DNA of 64,000 bases. Origin: Cyclobacteriaceae bacterium (GTDB taxonomy: Bacteria; Bacteroidota; Bacteroidia; Cytophagales; Cyclobacteriaceae). Under the pieces are notes generated by a model, which was not told the DNA's origin, ran no database searches, and worked only from the letters and a program-made list of their open reading frames with translations. This document shows positions 8,965-17,595 of the stretch, in pieces (within the stretch, counting starts at the first letter, position 1; each line of letters opens with the position of its first letter). The position numbers were made by a program, and so were the translations under genes. The stretch covers positions 62,001 to 126,000 of the forward strand of contig JANQPQ010000046.1 of NCBI GenBank assembly GCA_028285445.1, read 5' to 3'.

Positions 8965-10554
8965 ATGAAACCAACATTTTTCACACTCATACTGTTTCTA
9001 TTGATTGCATGCTCGGGCCCGAAAGAAGTTGAATTTGATGTCCTTATTGTCAACGGTCAAGTTGCAGACGGCTCCGGCCAAGACCTCTTCAAAGCAGATG
9101 TAGGTATAAAAGATGGTGTGATAGTAAGTATGGGAAAACTTGCAGATCGGTCGGCCACAAATACTATTGATGCCACCAACTACATAGTTTCTCCTGGCTT
9201 TATTGATGTGCATGGGCACATTGAACGAAGCGTGTTGGAACGCCCTGAGGCCACCAATTTGGTTAGGGATGGAGTGACCTCAATGGTTACTGGAAACTGC
9301 GGAGGGTCCAGACCAATTCTGAGTGAATTCTGGCAGGAGATCGAGTCGAATGGTGTATCACTTAATGTTGCCTCTTTGATTGGTCATAATACAGTTCGCA
9401 GGGAAATAATGGGTAATGAAAACAGGGAACCAACGGCGGAAGAACTGGAGGCTATGAAGGCCATGGTAGCAACAGCAATGGAAGATGGTGCGGTGGGTCT
9501 TTCAACCGGATTGCTCTATTTGCCAGGGATGTATGCTAAGACAGACGAAATAATTGAGCTGGCCAAAGTGATAGCTCCTTACCAGGGAATCTACGCGTCA
9601 CATATCAGGTACCAGGATCACCGGGTTTTCGAATCAATTGCCGAGACAGTGGAGATTGGTCGCCAAGCAGAAGTGCCTGTTCAGGTATCCCATATCAAGA
9701 TTAAGGGCAAGAATAGCTGGGGTAGATCTTCGGAAATGCTGGAAGACCTTAACGGATATCGGGAGGAAGGCATTGCCGTGACAATTGATCAGTATCCATA
9801 TACCGCTGCCAGTACTGGCTTGAGTGTTAGCCTTCCACGCTGGGTGCAAGCCGGGGGGCGCGATTCTCTCACCGCCAGATTGAAGGATGAAGCTATCAGA
9901 GGTAGGGTTAAGCTGGATATGTTGCAGATGTTGGCCGCTGAACTTGGCTTTGAGGATTATTCGTACGCGGTTGTATCTAATTGCCGTTGGAATCCGGATT
10001 ATAATGGTAAGAGTATACCTGAGGTAGCAATAATGGAAGGAAGAACCAACGCGTTGGATGATCAGCTCGAGACAATTCTCGAAATGATGGAACATGGCGA
10101 AAGAATACAGATGATCTATCATTTTATGGGGGAAGAGGATGTCAGAACACTGATGCAAAGCCCCTTGACCATGATCGCTTCCGATGGCGGGATACAGGAA
10201 TTTGGACAAGGCAACCCACACCCTCGATCTTATGGCACGAATGCCAGAGTATTGGGTAGATACGTTAGAGAGATGGGCTTATTAACCCTTGAAGAGGCTA
10301 TCCACAAGATGACTGCGTTACCAGCTAAAACGTTTAACTTATTGGATCGAGGTAAAATTGAGGAAGGCATGGTCGCAGATGTTGTGGTGTTTGATCCCGG
10401 GCGGGTTAACGATGAAGCCACGTTTGAAAACCCACATGCTTATTCGGTGGGAATTGACTACGTATTAGTAAATGGCCAGCTTGTAATTGCAAGAGGGAAG
10501 CATACCGGGTCCAAACCTGGGCAGGTTCTGAAAACTAACGCGGCGGCACTATAG
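8965..10554 (+). CDS. N-acyl-D-amino-acid deacylase-like amidohydrolase, lipoprotein
   Basis: 529 residues with a lipoprotein leader (LILFLLIACSGP, Cys16). Amidohydrolase motifs occur in order: GFIDVHGHIE with metal-binding His83 and His85, TGNCGG with Cys112 (the Cys ligand typical of D-aminoacylases), a His pair in ASHIRYQDH and VSHIKIKG, and the catalytic Asp in MIASDGG. The C-terminus returns to the small beta domain (GKIEEGMVADVVVFDP). The length fits D-aminoacylase/dihydroorotase-like enzymes. It should hydrolyse N-acyl-D-amino acids or related amides in the periplasm. It may serve D-amino-acid recovery from peptidoglycan, but substrate specificity is unproven. Confidence 0.85.
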   Translation: MKPTFFTLILFLLIACSGPKEVEFDVLIVNGQVADGSGQDLFKADVGIKDGVIVSMGKLADRSATNTIDATNYIVSPGFIDVHGHIERSVLERPEATNLVRDGVTSMVTGNCGGSRPILSEFWQEIESNGVSLNVASLIGHNTVRREIMGNENREPTAEELEAMKAMVATAMEDGAVGLSTGLLYLPGMYAKTDEIIELAKVIAPYQGIYASHIRYQDHRVFESIAETVEIGRQAEVPVQVSHIKIKGKNSWGRSSEMLEDLNGYREEGIAVTIDQYPYTAASTGLSVSLPRWVQAGGRDSLTARLKDEAIRGRVKLDMLQMLAAELGFEDYSYAVVSNCRWNPDYNGKSIPEVAIMEGRTNALDDQLETILEMMEHGERIQMIYHFMGEEDVRTLMQSPLTMIASDGGIQEFGQGNPHPRSYGTNARVLGRYVREMGLLTLEEAIHKMTALPAKTFNLLDRGKIEEGMVADVVVFDPGRVNDEATFENPHAYSVGIDYVLVNGQLVIARGKHTGSKPGQVLKTNAAAL

Positions 10555-10561
10555 TTTGCGG

Positions 10562-10819
10562 TTAGAAAAGTAGCAGGTAGAGTGCAGCGAGGGTAGCAAG
10601 GGAGAGCATAACGAAAAAGGCAACTCTCAAGCTCTTTGCTCGCCGATTGGCGGCCTGCAAATTCGTTCTAATGGCTTTAAGCTGGGCCTTAGAGGCAGGT
10701 TTATATTTGTATTTCGTGCGTTTACTGCTGGCGTAGTTCTCCTCAACGTACTTCAAGCTCTTGCGCTTTCCATATCCGCTCTTCAAAAGATTTAAGTTGT
10801 TACGATTAGTTCGAGCCAT
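10562..10819 (-). CDS. Small C-tail membrane protein, 85 residues
   Basis: The start is taken at ATG 10819 (MARTNRNNLNLLKSGYGKRK). An ATG nine codons upstream is possible but less natural. The first 60 residues are very basic, with repeated Lys/Arg/Asn and YKYKPASKAQLKAIR. The last 22 residues form one membrane segment (VAFFVMLSLATLAALYLLLF). This gives a tail-anchored, positively charged cytoplasmic protein. It converges with the aminoacylase gene, 7 bases between the stops. I do not recognise a family. Confidence 0.6.
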   Translation of the reverse strand: MARTNRNNLNLLKSGYGKRKSLKYVEENYASSKRTKYKYKPASKAQLKAIRTNLQAANRRAKSLRVAFFVMLSLATLAALYLLLF

Positions 10820-11020
10820 TTGCCCGACGATTCCCCAGGTTCCCATAGCTCTAATGCAATTGCCCGTAGGGCGTATCGGAGCACGAATTTGTATATTCGC
10901 TTATTAGATTATACGAAAATCAATAGGGTCCGGTTTTGTCCATCTAGCATGTACAAAAACACAGAAAGAATTTCGCACCGGCTAGATTTAAGTGTGTACT
11001 CAAATAAAAAGGGGCGGTGA

Positions 11021-11043
11021 TTTCACCGCCCCCTGACTAGAGT
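11021..11043 (-). terminator. Rho-independent terminator of the giant adhesin gene
   Basis: GGGGCGGTGA at 11021-11030 pairs perfectly with TCACCGCCCC at 11033-11042, giving a GC-rich 10-bp stem. Read on the minus strand the hairpin is followed at once by TTTTTATTTG. It lies 18 bases after the stop codon of the gene ending at 11061. Confidence 0.9.
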
Positions 11044-11060
11044 CCCATTCCATGTCTAGC

Positions 11061-14000
11061 CTATAACTTTAAGATTTTCTTTGTGAAAGTTGTTTTTTCT
11101 GTAGAAACTCGCAGGATGTAGATACCTTCTTTCAGTTCACTAATATCAATTTCTATACTTGATAGAAATTCCCCACTGCGTGCTTCCAAACCATGGCTAT
11201 TGTAAATGTGAAAGTTCGCTTTTTCATGTCCTTCAGATATTATGTGGAAGCTTCCTGAAACTGGATTCGGATATTGCTTTATCAGCCCTTGCTCAACATC
11301 TTCACCAATGCTAACTACAAATTCAACGGTTAACTTCTGTACCACGTTGTTGGCAGGATTATGATTATCATCCCCGGCCTGGCTTGCTGTAATCTCCGTG
11401 TCACCCGGTCCGTGAATAGTGACCACCTTTCCCGACACCGAAGCTACTGCTGCGTTGGAGCTTGCAAAAGTGATTTCGAGATTTGATGAAATGGTGGCCT
11501 CCAAATCAAACGGATCATCGTTGGTAGTTTTTGTTACTATTGCTGGGAATGTAATGGTTTGATCGGCTTTGTTTATCACTATTGATTGTGATACGGAGGG
11601 AGCCGGATTATACTCATCATTACCTGCTTGCAATGCAGTTAGCTCAGCTGTTCCAGCACCAACTATGGAAACGGTTAAACCATCTGTAGTAACGACATTT
11701 TCATCGCTACTGGAAAGGCTTACCGCCAACCCTGAGCTGGCAGTAATAGGCAAATCAAATGATGGGGCACCGAAAGATTTCGCTTCTAGTGGACCGGTGA
11801 AGGTTATCGTTTGCGATGCCTTATTCGTTACCGTGAGGGTGTGGCTAACCTCTTCAGCAGCATTGTAGTTGTCATCACCGGGTTGCTTTGCTGAAATCAG
11901 AGTTTCGCCACTGGCGATCATGGTTAGCGTGTTCCCATCAATTGTTGCCACACTTTCATTAGAGCTGGTGTACTGCACTTCCAAGCCAGAGCTGGCACTA
12001 GCCCCAAGAGTTATAGTCTTGTCGTTTATTGAAGCTATTGGCAAAGCACCAAATGTAATTGACTGGTTGGCTTTGGATACCACCAACTCGCGCACTACTG
12101 TTTCAGCGGCAGCAAAAGTGTCATTGCCGGCCTGGCTGGCACTAATGTTCGTGGTTCCGGCCCCTCTTATCACCAGGGAGCCGTTTTCTATTGTAGCCAC
12201 ATCTGTATTTGAGCTACTTAAGCTAACCTCCAGTTCAGATGAGGTAGTTACTTCTAACTTGAAACTAGGGTCACCAAAGGTTTTTGCAGAGAGCTCAGCA
12301 AAAGTAATAACCTGGCTCACCTTCGTAACCGTCAATGTCTGTGTAACCGGTTGCGCATCATTATACTCAGAATTGCCACTGGAGCTAGCAGTAATTTCAG
12401 TTGTGCCATCCCTATGGATGGACACGGTACTCCCTGAAATTGAGGCAACCTCAGTATTACTGCTAGTGTACGTTACCGGCAGCTCGGAACTGGCGGTGGC
12501 TGTCAAGGTGAAATCGCTATCAGTCACTAACTTATTTGCCAATTCTGTGAAAGTGATGGTTTGGGATTTTTTGTCGTTAATCACTAGTGTTTTAGTGATA
12601 GGTGTGGCAGCGTTGTAGTTGCTATTGCCTGGTTGCGAAGCAGTTATATCTGTCGACCCCACCGCCTTTATTGTAACAGTATTTCCAGCGACGGTCGCTA
12701 CATCAGTATTAGAACTAGTGTAACTCAAGGCTAGCTCTGACGACGACGTTGCGCCTAGTTCAAAGGATGATTCACTCACAGAGCGAGCGATTAGATCAGG
12801 GAAAGTGATGGTTTGATTTCCTTTTTCAATTACCAACACTCTGTTAACCGGAGGCGACTGCAGGTAATTGGAAGTTTCCTGGGCCGTTGCTGAGATGGTG
12901 GTAGTTCCTACCCCGACGATAGTTATGGTGTTACCACTCACCGAGGCAACGCCAGTATTTGAGCTAGAGAAGGAAACTGACCCATTCCCGCTGGAGGTGG
13001 CCTCCACGTTGAAATCGTTGTCACCAAATTGCTTGCTGTTGATCTCAGCGAAGGTTATGACCTGGCTTGCTTTGTTGATGGTGAGACCCTTAGAAATAGG
13101 TGTCGCGGCATTGTAGTTACTATTTTCGGCGGCATTAGCTGTTATTTGAACAGAACCAGCTCCTACTATAGTCACCGTGCTACCGCTAATGGTGGCCACG
13201 TTCAGATCACCACTGGAGTATGTTACCGTAGTACCGATGTTGGAGCTCGCTTCAAGCTCAAAGGAATTGTCGCCAAAAGTTTTTGTAGGTATATCTGGGA
13301 ATGTAATGGTTTGATTTGCCTTGGAAACTGTCAATTCCCTTTCAGTAGAAGCAGCCAGGTAATTAGCATTTTCAGCGGCGTTAGCCGTAATTGTTGCCGA
13401 TCCAGCCCCAACAATAGTTACGGTGTTTCCCGTTACAGTCGCTACGCTGCTATTGTTGCTGCTGAAAGTAATTGCCGAACCGGAACTGACCGTGGCTGAG
13501 AGAGCAAAGTTGGGATCGCCAAAGGTTTTGGATGGGATGGCTGTGAAGGATAACGTTGGATTGGCTTTATTCACAACTTGCGTCCGTATTACCGTGGTGG
13601 CGGCTAAGTAGTTATCATTGGCCGCGGCATTTGCTGAAATGTCAGCGGAACCCGCTCCGACGATCGTAAGAGTATTTCCGCTTACACTAACTACACTGGT
13701 GTTGCTGCTTGAGAACGTCACCGTTTCACCGGAGGTGGAAGCAGCGGACAATGAAAATGGATCGTCCCCGAAGGTCTTTGCGGGAAGTGTTGCAAATGTA
13801 ATGGTTGAAGGAGCCTTATTAATGGTTAGTGTTTGCAATACATTATCAGCAGGGGCATAATCATTATCTCCTGACTGGCTGGCTGTAATTGTCGTTGTTC
13901 CGGCACCGACAATGGTTACTGTGTTCCCACTTACTGTGGCAACGCCCGTATTCGAACTTGAAAAGGTGACGGATAAGCCTGAACTGGCACTTGCGCTGAG

Positions 14001-16589
14001 ATTGAAATTGGGCTCTCCGAAGGTCTTTGTAGGTAGAGCATTGAAAGTAATGGTTTGAGGGAGCCCGTCGCTGCCGGTAAGATTGATTACATATGGATTT
14101 TCATCAGGATCATCTGATGCAATATTCAAAGCGGCAGTTTTGGAGCCACCAGTGGAGTTGAATGTAACGGTGAATGTGCTATTATCACCCGCGGCAATAC
14201 TCGCTGCCAGTGCAGATTCATCTACAACGAATGAACTGGCATCTGTTCCCGAAACCGTGACTTTTGGTGTTCCAGTAAGATTAAGGGCTGCATTACCGAT
14301 GCTTTCGATGGTAAAAGTTTTTGTGGAACTACTAGCTGCAGCAACAACACCAAAATTGAAAGTACCGCCTGAAGCAATGCTCGCCGATTCCTGCTTCACA
14401 TTAATTTCAGGTGCAACATCAAGCACCACGAAGTTGGGGATGGCGGCGTCGGAGCCGAAATCTCCAAAACCTCCCAGGTAAATTTTCTTAACGGCGTCAT
14501 CCAGATAAACAGCACGACCCAAACCACCTGATAGGTTGGCATTGAATGTATCGTCCAAGCTACCATTAGTGGCACTTAGTCTGGCTACAGCTTTTCTTGA
14601 TGTGCCATTGATGGAGAAGGTAGGGCCGGCAATTAGAATTTGGTCATTGCTATCATCTACAAACACATCACTAATACCAGCACTAATTGTAGGATTGAAG
14701 CCACCGAAAGTGGCCCCTGTGCCATCCAGCTTTACAATATTGGTTCTGCCAAATGCATTTACATTGTCGAAATCTCCATACATATAAACGTTATCACTGC
14801 CATCGAAAGCAAAGCCGCTAACGGTACCATCGGTGGTAGGGGCAAATATTTGCACAACCGCAGTTGCACCGCTGGAAACTTTGGCAATTTTCCCGGGCCT
14901 ACTTACACCCTTTATGGCATTGAATGCTCCATTTAGGTAAACATAGTCGCTGTTGTCTATTGCCATATTGAATACGGTTCCATTTAGGGGCGCATCCCAG
15001 GAAGTTACTGACCCCGAGGCAAACGAGATTTGCCCAATTCGCGAACGAACGCTGCCGTTTATACGAGTGAAGGCTCCGCCAACTACCAGGTTACCCCCAG
15101 AATTCAGAACTACCGCATTTACTGCCATAGCATTTCCATCGGAATCAGTAGCATCGGCTGACCAGGCTGAAACGTTAGAGCCGTCAGTCAGAGAGATTTT
15201 CGCCAGCCCTTTATTTGATTCTCCGTTTACCTGGGAAAATGTGCCCCCGATCACCATTTCGTTTCCGGAGATTACAAAGTCGTTAACAGATCCATCATTA
15301 ATTACTGGGTTCCAGGTTTCGTCCAGGACACCAGTTTGCTTATGGAATCTGGCCAGTGAGATTCGCACATCACCACCAAGCCAGCCTACTGGTGAAAGAA
15401 GCGTGTTAGTTCCGCTTAAGGCCATAGCGTTAATTTGAGAGACGGGGCTACCGGGATGGAGATCTTTGTAAGCTTCCGATTCGGCTGTAGAGATGGATGT
15501 AGTACCTACCAACCTGGCCCTGGTGTCACCAAGGGTTACAAATGGCCCGCCGAGAATGAAATTATCCCCATCCAAGAGTTCAAGCTCGTTGACTGTGGAG
15601 TTAGGTTTTGGAGTCCAGGAAGGATCAATGGCATTTGTATTTACATTTACTCTTACCAGGTACCGGGCTTCGGAGCCATTAACCAAGGTAAATCTGCCAT
15701 GCAGGTATATGTAATCGCCGTGTCCCCGAAATCCATGAAAGGTAAGGTTTGGGAAAAATTGGAATCCGGCATCGGTAGCCCCGGTAGTAGCATCCACCCG
15801 ACCAACATCGGCATTAATGCCATTTAATTTTGTGAAGGATCCTTCGAGATAAACACTGCCATTATAATATAGGATGTTAGTAACATTGGAAGTATTGGCA
15901 TCAGGAGCCCAACCGTCAAGGGCACCACTGCTAAGGGTGATCTTAACGGCACCATAACGAGTTTCACTGCCAACCTTGGTAATTGCACCTCCAATATAAA
16001 GATGAGTTCCATCAGTTGATAGTGAGTTTACCCTTCCCGCAGAGCTCAAAAAGAGAAGGTCAAGGTTGAACCCACTATCTACTGCCTTGCCGACTAAATC
16101 AACCTTTGCTAATCCTCCGATTGCCGCTCCATCTATCTCATCAAAGTAACCAGCTACATAAAGATCATTATTCACTTTAAGTAAATCCAGCACCCGGTCG
16201 TTAGCGGTAATTGTAAAAGTAGGGTCTACAGTGCCATCAGCTAAGATGTGCGCAATGCGGGTGGTTACCGATTCGAATTCGGTGAAACGCCCTGCAAGAT
16301 AGAAACCATCGCTGCCGTCAGAAATGGCCCGTGAAACGGCACCGTTCGACACATAGCTGGTCACTTCGCCAGCTTGATTAACAACTGAGGTGACGGTGCT
16401 TGTACCTTGTTTGACTATATGCTGGTTTCTAATAACCGTTTCGAAGAAGCCCGAAACATAAACATAGTCTCCGTGAGTCTGAACTTTGCTCACGGCTCCG
16501 TTTATAAATGGAAAGTTGCTATCAGGTTCCTGCGCTTGAACACCTAAACTCATCAACGCTGCTAATAGCACAATGTATAGTTTTCTCAT
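11061..16589 (-). CDS. Giant secreted protein: propeller-like region, ASH-like domain, 11 Ig-like repeats, T9SS type A sorting domain
   Basis: 1842 residues. Signal peptide MRKLYIVLLAALMSLGVQA. Residues 20-725 contain repeated strands of delta-60/propeller type (for example GSFTKLNGINADVGRVD and GGAFTRINGSVRSRIGQIS). Residues about 728-842 resemble an ASH/HYDIN-like choice-of-anchor-D domain (FNFGVVAAASSSTKTFTIES). Residues 845-1758 are 11 tandem units of about 83 residues, each beginning near Q-T-I-T-F. The last 75 residues (QYPNPVSGSFHI ... GIYILRVSTEKTTFTKKILKL in parts) form a T9SS type A sorting domain, so the protein should be exported by type IX secretion and attached to or released from the surface. 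It is probably monocistronic, with its own leader inverted repeat and terminator. Adhesion is inferred from architecture; no ligand is known. Confidence 0.92.
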   Translation of the reverse strand: MRKLYIVLLAALMSLGVQAQEPDSNFPFINGAVSKVQTHGDYVYVSGFFETVIRNQHIVKQGTSTVTSVVNQAGEVTSYVSNGAVSRAISDGSDGFYLAGRFTEFESVTTRIAHILADGTVDPTFTITANDRVLDLLKVNNDLYVAGYFDEIDGAAIGGLAKVDLVGKAVDSGFNLDLLFLSSAGRVNSLSTDGTHLYIGGAITKVGSETRYGAVKITLSSGALDGWAPDANTSNVTNILYYNGSVYLEGSFTKLNGINADVGRVDATTGATDAGFQFFPNLTFHGFRGHGDYIYLHGRFTLVNGSEARYLVRVNVNTNAIDPSWTPKPNSTVNELELLDGDNFILGGPFVTLGDTRARLVGTTSISTAESEAYKDLHPGSPVSQINAMALSGTNTLLSPVGWLGGDVRISLARFHKQTGVLDETWNPVINDGSVNDFVISGNEMVIGGTFSQVNGESNKGLAKISLTDGSNVSAWSADATDSDGNAMAVNAVVLNSGGNLVVGGAFTRINGSVRSRIGQISFASGSVTSWDAPLNGTVFNMAIDNSDYVYLNGAFNAIKGVSRPGKIAKVSSGATAVVQIFAPTTDGTVSGFAFDGSDNVYMYGDFDNVNAFGRTNIVKLDGTGATFGGFNPTISAGISDVFVDDSNDQILIAGPTFSINGTSRKAVARLSATNGSLDDTFNANLSGGLGRAVYLDDAVKKIYLGGFGDFGSDAAIPNFVVLDVAPEINVKQESASIASGGTFNFGVVAAASSSTKTFTIESIGNAALNLTGTPKVTVSGTDASSFVVDESALAASIAAGDNSTFTVTFNSTGGSKTAALNIASDDPDENPYVINLTGSDGLPQTITFNALPTKTFGEPNFNLSASASSGLSVTFSSSNTGVATVSGNTVTIVGAGTTTITASQSGDNDYAPADNVLQTLTINKAPSTITFATLPAKTFGDDPFSLSAASTSGETVTFSSSNTSVVSVSGNTLTIVGAGSADISANAAANDNYLAATTVIRTQVVNKANPTLSFTAIPSKTFGDPNFALSATVSSGSAITFSSNNSSVATVTGNTVTIVGAGSATITANAAENANYLAASTERELTVSKANQTITFPDIPTKTFGDNSFELEASSNIGTTVTYSSGDLNVATISGSTVTIVGAGSVQITANAAENSNYNAATPISKGLTINKASQVITFAEINSKQFGDNDFNVEATSSGNGSVSFSSSNTGVASVSGNTITIVGVGTTTISATAQETSNYLQSPPVNRVLVIEKGNQTITFPDLIARSVSESSFELGATSSSELALSYTSSNTDVATVAGNTVTIKAVGSTDITASQPGNSNYNAATPITKTLVINDKKSQTITFTELANKLVTDSDFTLTATASSELPVTYTSSNTEVASISGSTVSIHRDGTTEITASSSGNSEYNDAQPVTQTLTVTKVSQVITFAELSAKTFGDPSFKLEVTTSSELEVSLSSSNTDVATIENGSLVIRGAGTTNISASQAGNDTFAAAETVVRELVVSKANQSITFGALPIASINDKTITLGASASSGLEVQYTSSNESVATIDGNTLTMIASGETLISAKQPGDDNYNAAEEVSHTLTVTNKASQTITFTGPLEAKSFGAPSFDLPITASSGLAVSLSSSDENVVTTDGLTVSIVGAGTAELTALQAGNDEYNPAPSVSQSIVINKADQTITFPAIVTKTTNDDPFDLEATISSNLEITFASSNAAVASVSGKVVTIHGPGDTEITASQAGDDNHNPANNVVQKLTVEFVVSIGEDVEQGLIKQYPNPVSGSFHIISEGHEKANFHIYNSHGLEARSGEFLSSIEIDISELKEGIYILRVSTEKTTFTKKILKL
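11310..14057 (-). repeat. Eleven tandem Ig-like coding repeats (about 249 bp each)
   Basis: Within the giant secreted protein, 11 units share the pattern ITF-x(4)-KTFGD-x-F-x-L-x-A-x(2)-SSG, then TFSSSNTSVATVSGNTVTI, VGAGTT-x-I-TASQAGN and YNAA. Units 6, 7, 9 and 11 have lost the KTFGD element. The units are well diverged in sequence, so this is an old duplication series rather than a recently expanding satellite. Confidence 0.9.
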
Positions 16590-16638
16590 ATTAGTATTAT
16601 TTTTCGAATGAATACAAATAATACTAATATTTATTAGT
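16588..16638 (-). promoter_or_regulatory. Perfect 15-bp inverted repeat in the leader of the giant secreted protein
   Basis: ATATTAGTATTATTT (16588-16602) is matched exactly by its complement AAATAATACTAATAT (16616-16630) across a 13-base spacer. The inner arm includes the first two bases of the start codon. A second overlapping palindrome, ACTAATATTTATTAGT, lies at 16623-16638. As DNA this could be an operator. As RNA it would fold a hairpin that pairs right up to the AUG. No clear TAnnTTTG promoter motif was seen; ATTATTTG inside the upstream arm is the nearest match. Confidence 0.6.
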
Positions 16639-16760
16639 TAAATACTATTATATATACAACAAGGCTGCAACAACAAACGGATGAGGTTGGTTTTATCGAA
16701 CCTTCTGGTATTACCAGGGCTCACCTGGATTTTGAGGGAAGAGATACCCCTTCTTCGGAT

Positions 16761-17591
16761 TTACAGACCCACCTCCTTGAAGGCGTTGTCAACCGCCTGG
16801 GCTGTTTCTGAACCAGATAAATCCGCGAAGGCTCTTACGGTATGCGCAAATTGATTGAAGTCGCAATTGCGGGGTATATTCTGCAAGGCTTTATACCAGA
16901 TTTTAAGGATGGCCTCATCTTCTACACCGCTGTATCCATTTTCAGCTAAAACGAATGACTTGGAGAGAATCCCCGCGTTCTCGTAAAGGCTTTGCTGGCT
17001 TCTGTACCTACTTTTCTGATCAATATGCTCATTTGCTCGAAGAAGCATACTTGGGTTCTTGGGGTTTTCCAAGTCTCTTATGGCCGGAGTTTTACGAGTA
17101 TAGCCATTGCCAACCTTCCAGTCACCGCCTTCTTCATGGCGTCGTACCTTAACACCAAAAATGTCGCATAGATGTTCCAGAATGGCACCACCATCTGAAA
17201 ATCCGTATTTCACAGGGCACAGATAGGTGAAGTAGCCATGCATCATTTCGTGAGCAACAATGTCTAATGCCGCTACAGGACTATAGAAGTTCTTTTTGTC
17301 GCCATCCCCAAATACAATGTAATCTCTCTTAGTGGTATGATAGAATCTGGCAATGCCTGAACTCTTAAATGCATGAATGAACATTTCAATTGGTCTTTCA
17401 AGGTCCTGATAACCTTGTCGGCCAAAGCTTGTTTGGAAAAACTCGTCTACCTGCCGAATCATTGGAAATAGTATCTGGGCCATACTATCGCCTTTGTCTT
17501 CGGTCTCGCTCATCACCAATTCGGCCTTTCTTATTCTCCGACTAATGGGACGCCGGCATTTAAGAGAATAAATTCTTCTTTCAATCGGCAT
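16761..17591 (-). CDS. Thermolysin-like (M4) peptidase domain protein without signal or propeptide
   Basis: 276 residues. Residues 85-276 follow the M4 catalytic domain: YIVFGDGD, DIVAHEMMHGYFTY (His114, Glu115, His118), GAILEHLCDIFG with third ligand Glu139 and Asp143, a stretch around DWKVGNGYT, then LYENAGILSKSFVLAENG, and a C-terminal helix ending AVDNAFKEVGL. In thermolysin the VHxNSGI motif carries the transition-state His231. Here the matching position is Tyr203. There is no signal peptide and no propeptide, and residues 1-25 are very basic. The stop of the LpxR-like gene is 4 bases from this start, so the two are almost certainly cotranscribed. It may be a leaderless peptidase, an effector exported by another route, or a catalytically altered relative. 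Confidence 0.78.
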   Translation of the reverse strand: MPIERRIYSLKCRRPISRRIRKAELVMSETEDKGDSMAQILFPMIRQVDEFFQTSFGRQGYQDLERPIEMFIHAFKSSGIARFYHTTKRDYIVFGDGDKKNFYSPVAALDIVAHEMMHGYFTYLCPVKYGFSDGGAILEHLCDIFGVKVRRHEEGGDWKVGNGYTRKTPAIRDLENPKNPSMLLRANEHIDQKSRYRSQQSLYENAGILSKSFVLAENGYSGVEDEAILKIWYKALQNIPRNCDFNQFAHTVRAFADLSGSETAQAVDNAFKEVGL

Positions 17592-17595
17592 ATAT

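Noticed and set aside
9634-10221. 195-codon open frame antisense to the aminoacylase-like gene
   Set aside because: It lies wholly within a gene with clear catalytic motifs and its translation has no recognisable features.
10820-11020. 66-codon plus-strand open frame in the gap before the giant protein's terminator
   Set aside because: The composition is random-looking and it has no homology-like pattern. It occupies the likely promoter region of the small membrane protein gene.
11310-14057. Regular repeats suggestive of a CRISPR or satellite array
   Set aside because: The period is about 249 bp, the units differ widely at the DNA level and all keep the reading frame, so they are protein repeats.
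11569-15827. Several long open frames on the plus strand opposite the giant protein (for example 11869-12618)
   Set aside because: They mirror the repetitive codons of the 11 Ig-like repeats, show no start context or family features, and the minus frame has a signal peptide, domains and terminator.
16681-16860. About 58-codon plus-strand open frame from an ATG at 16681
   Set aside because: It runs antisense into the M4-like gene and has no features; the ATG is in a short gap with hairpins.
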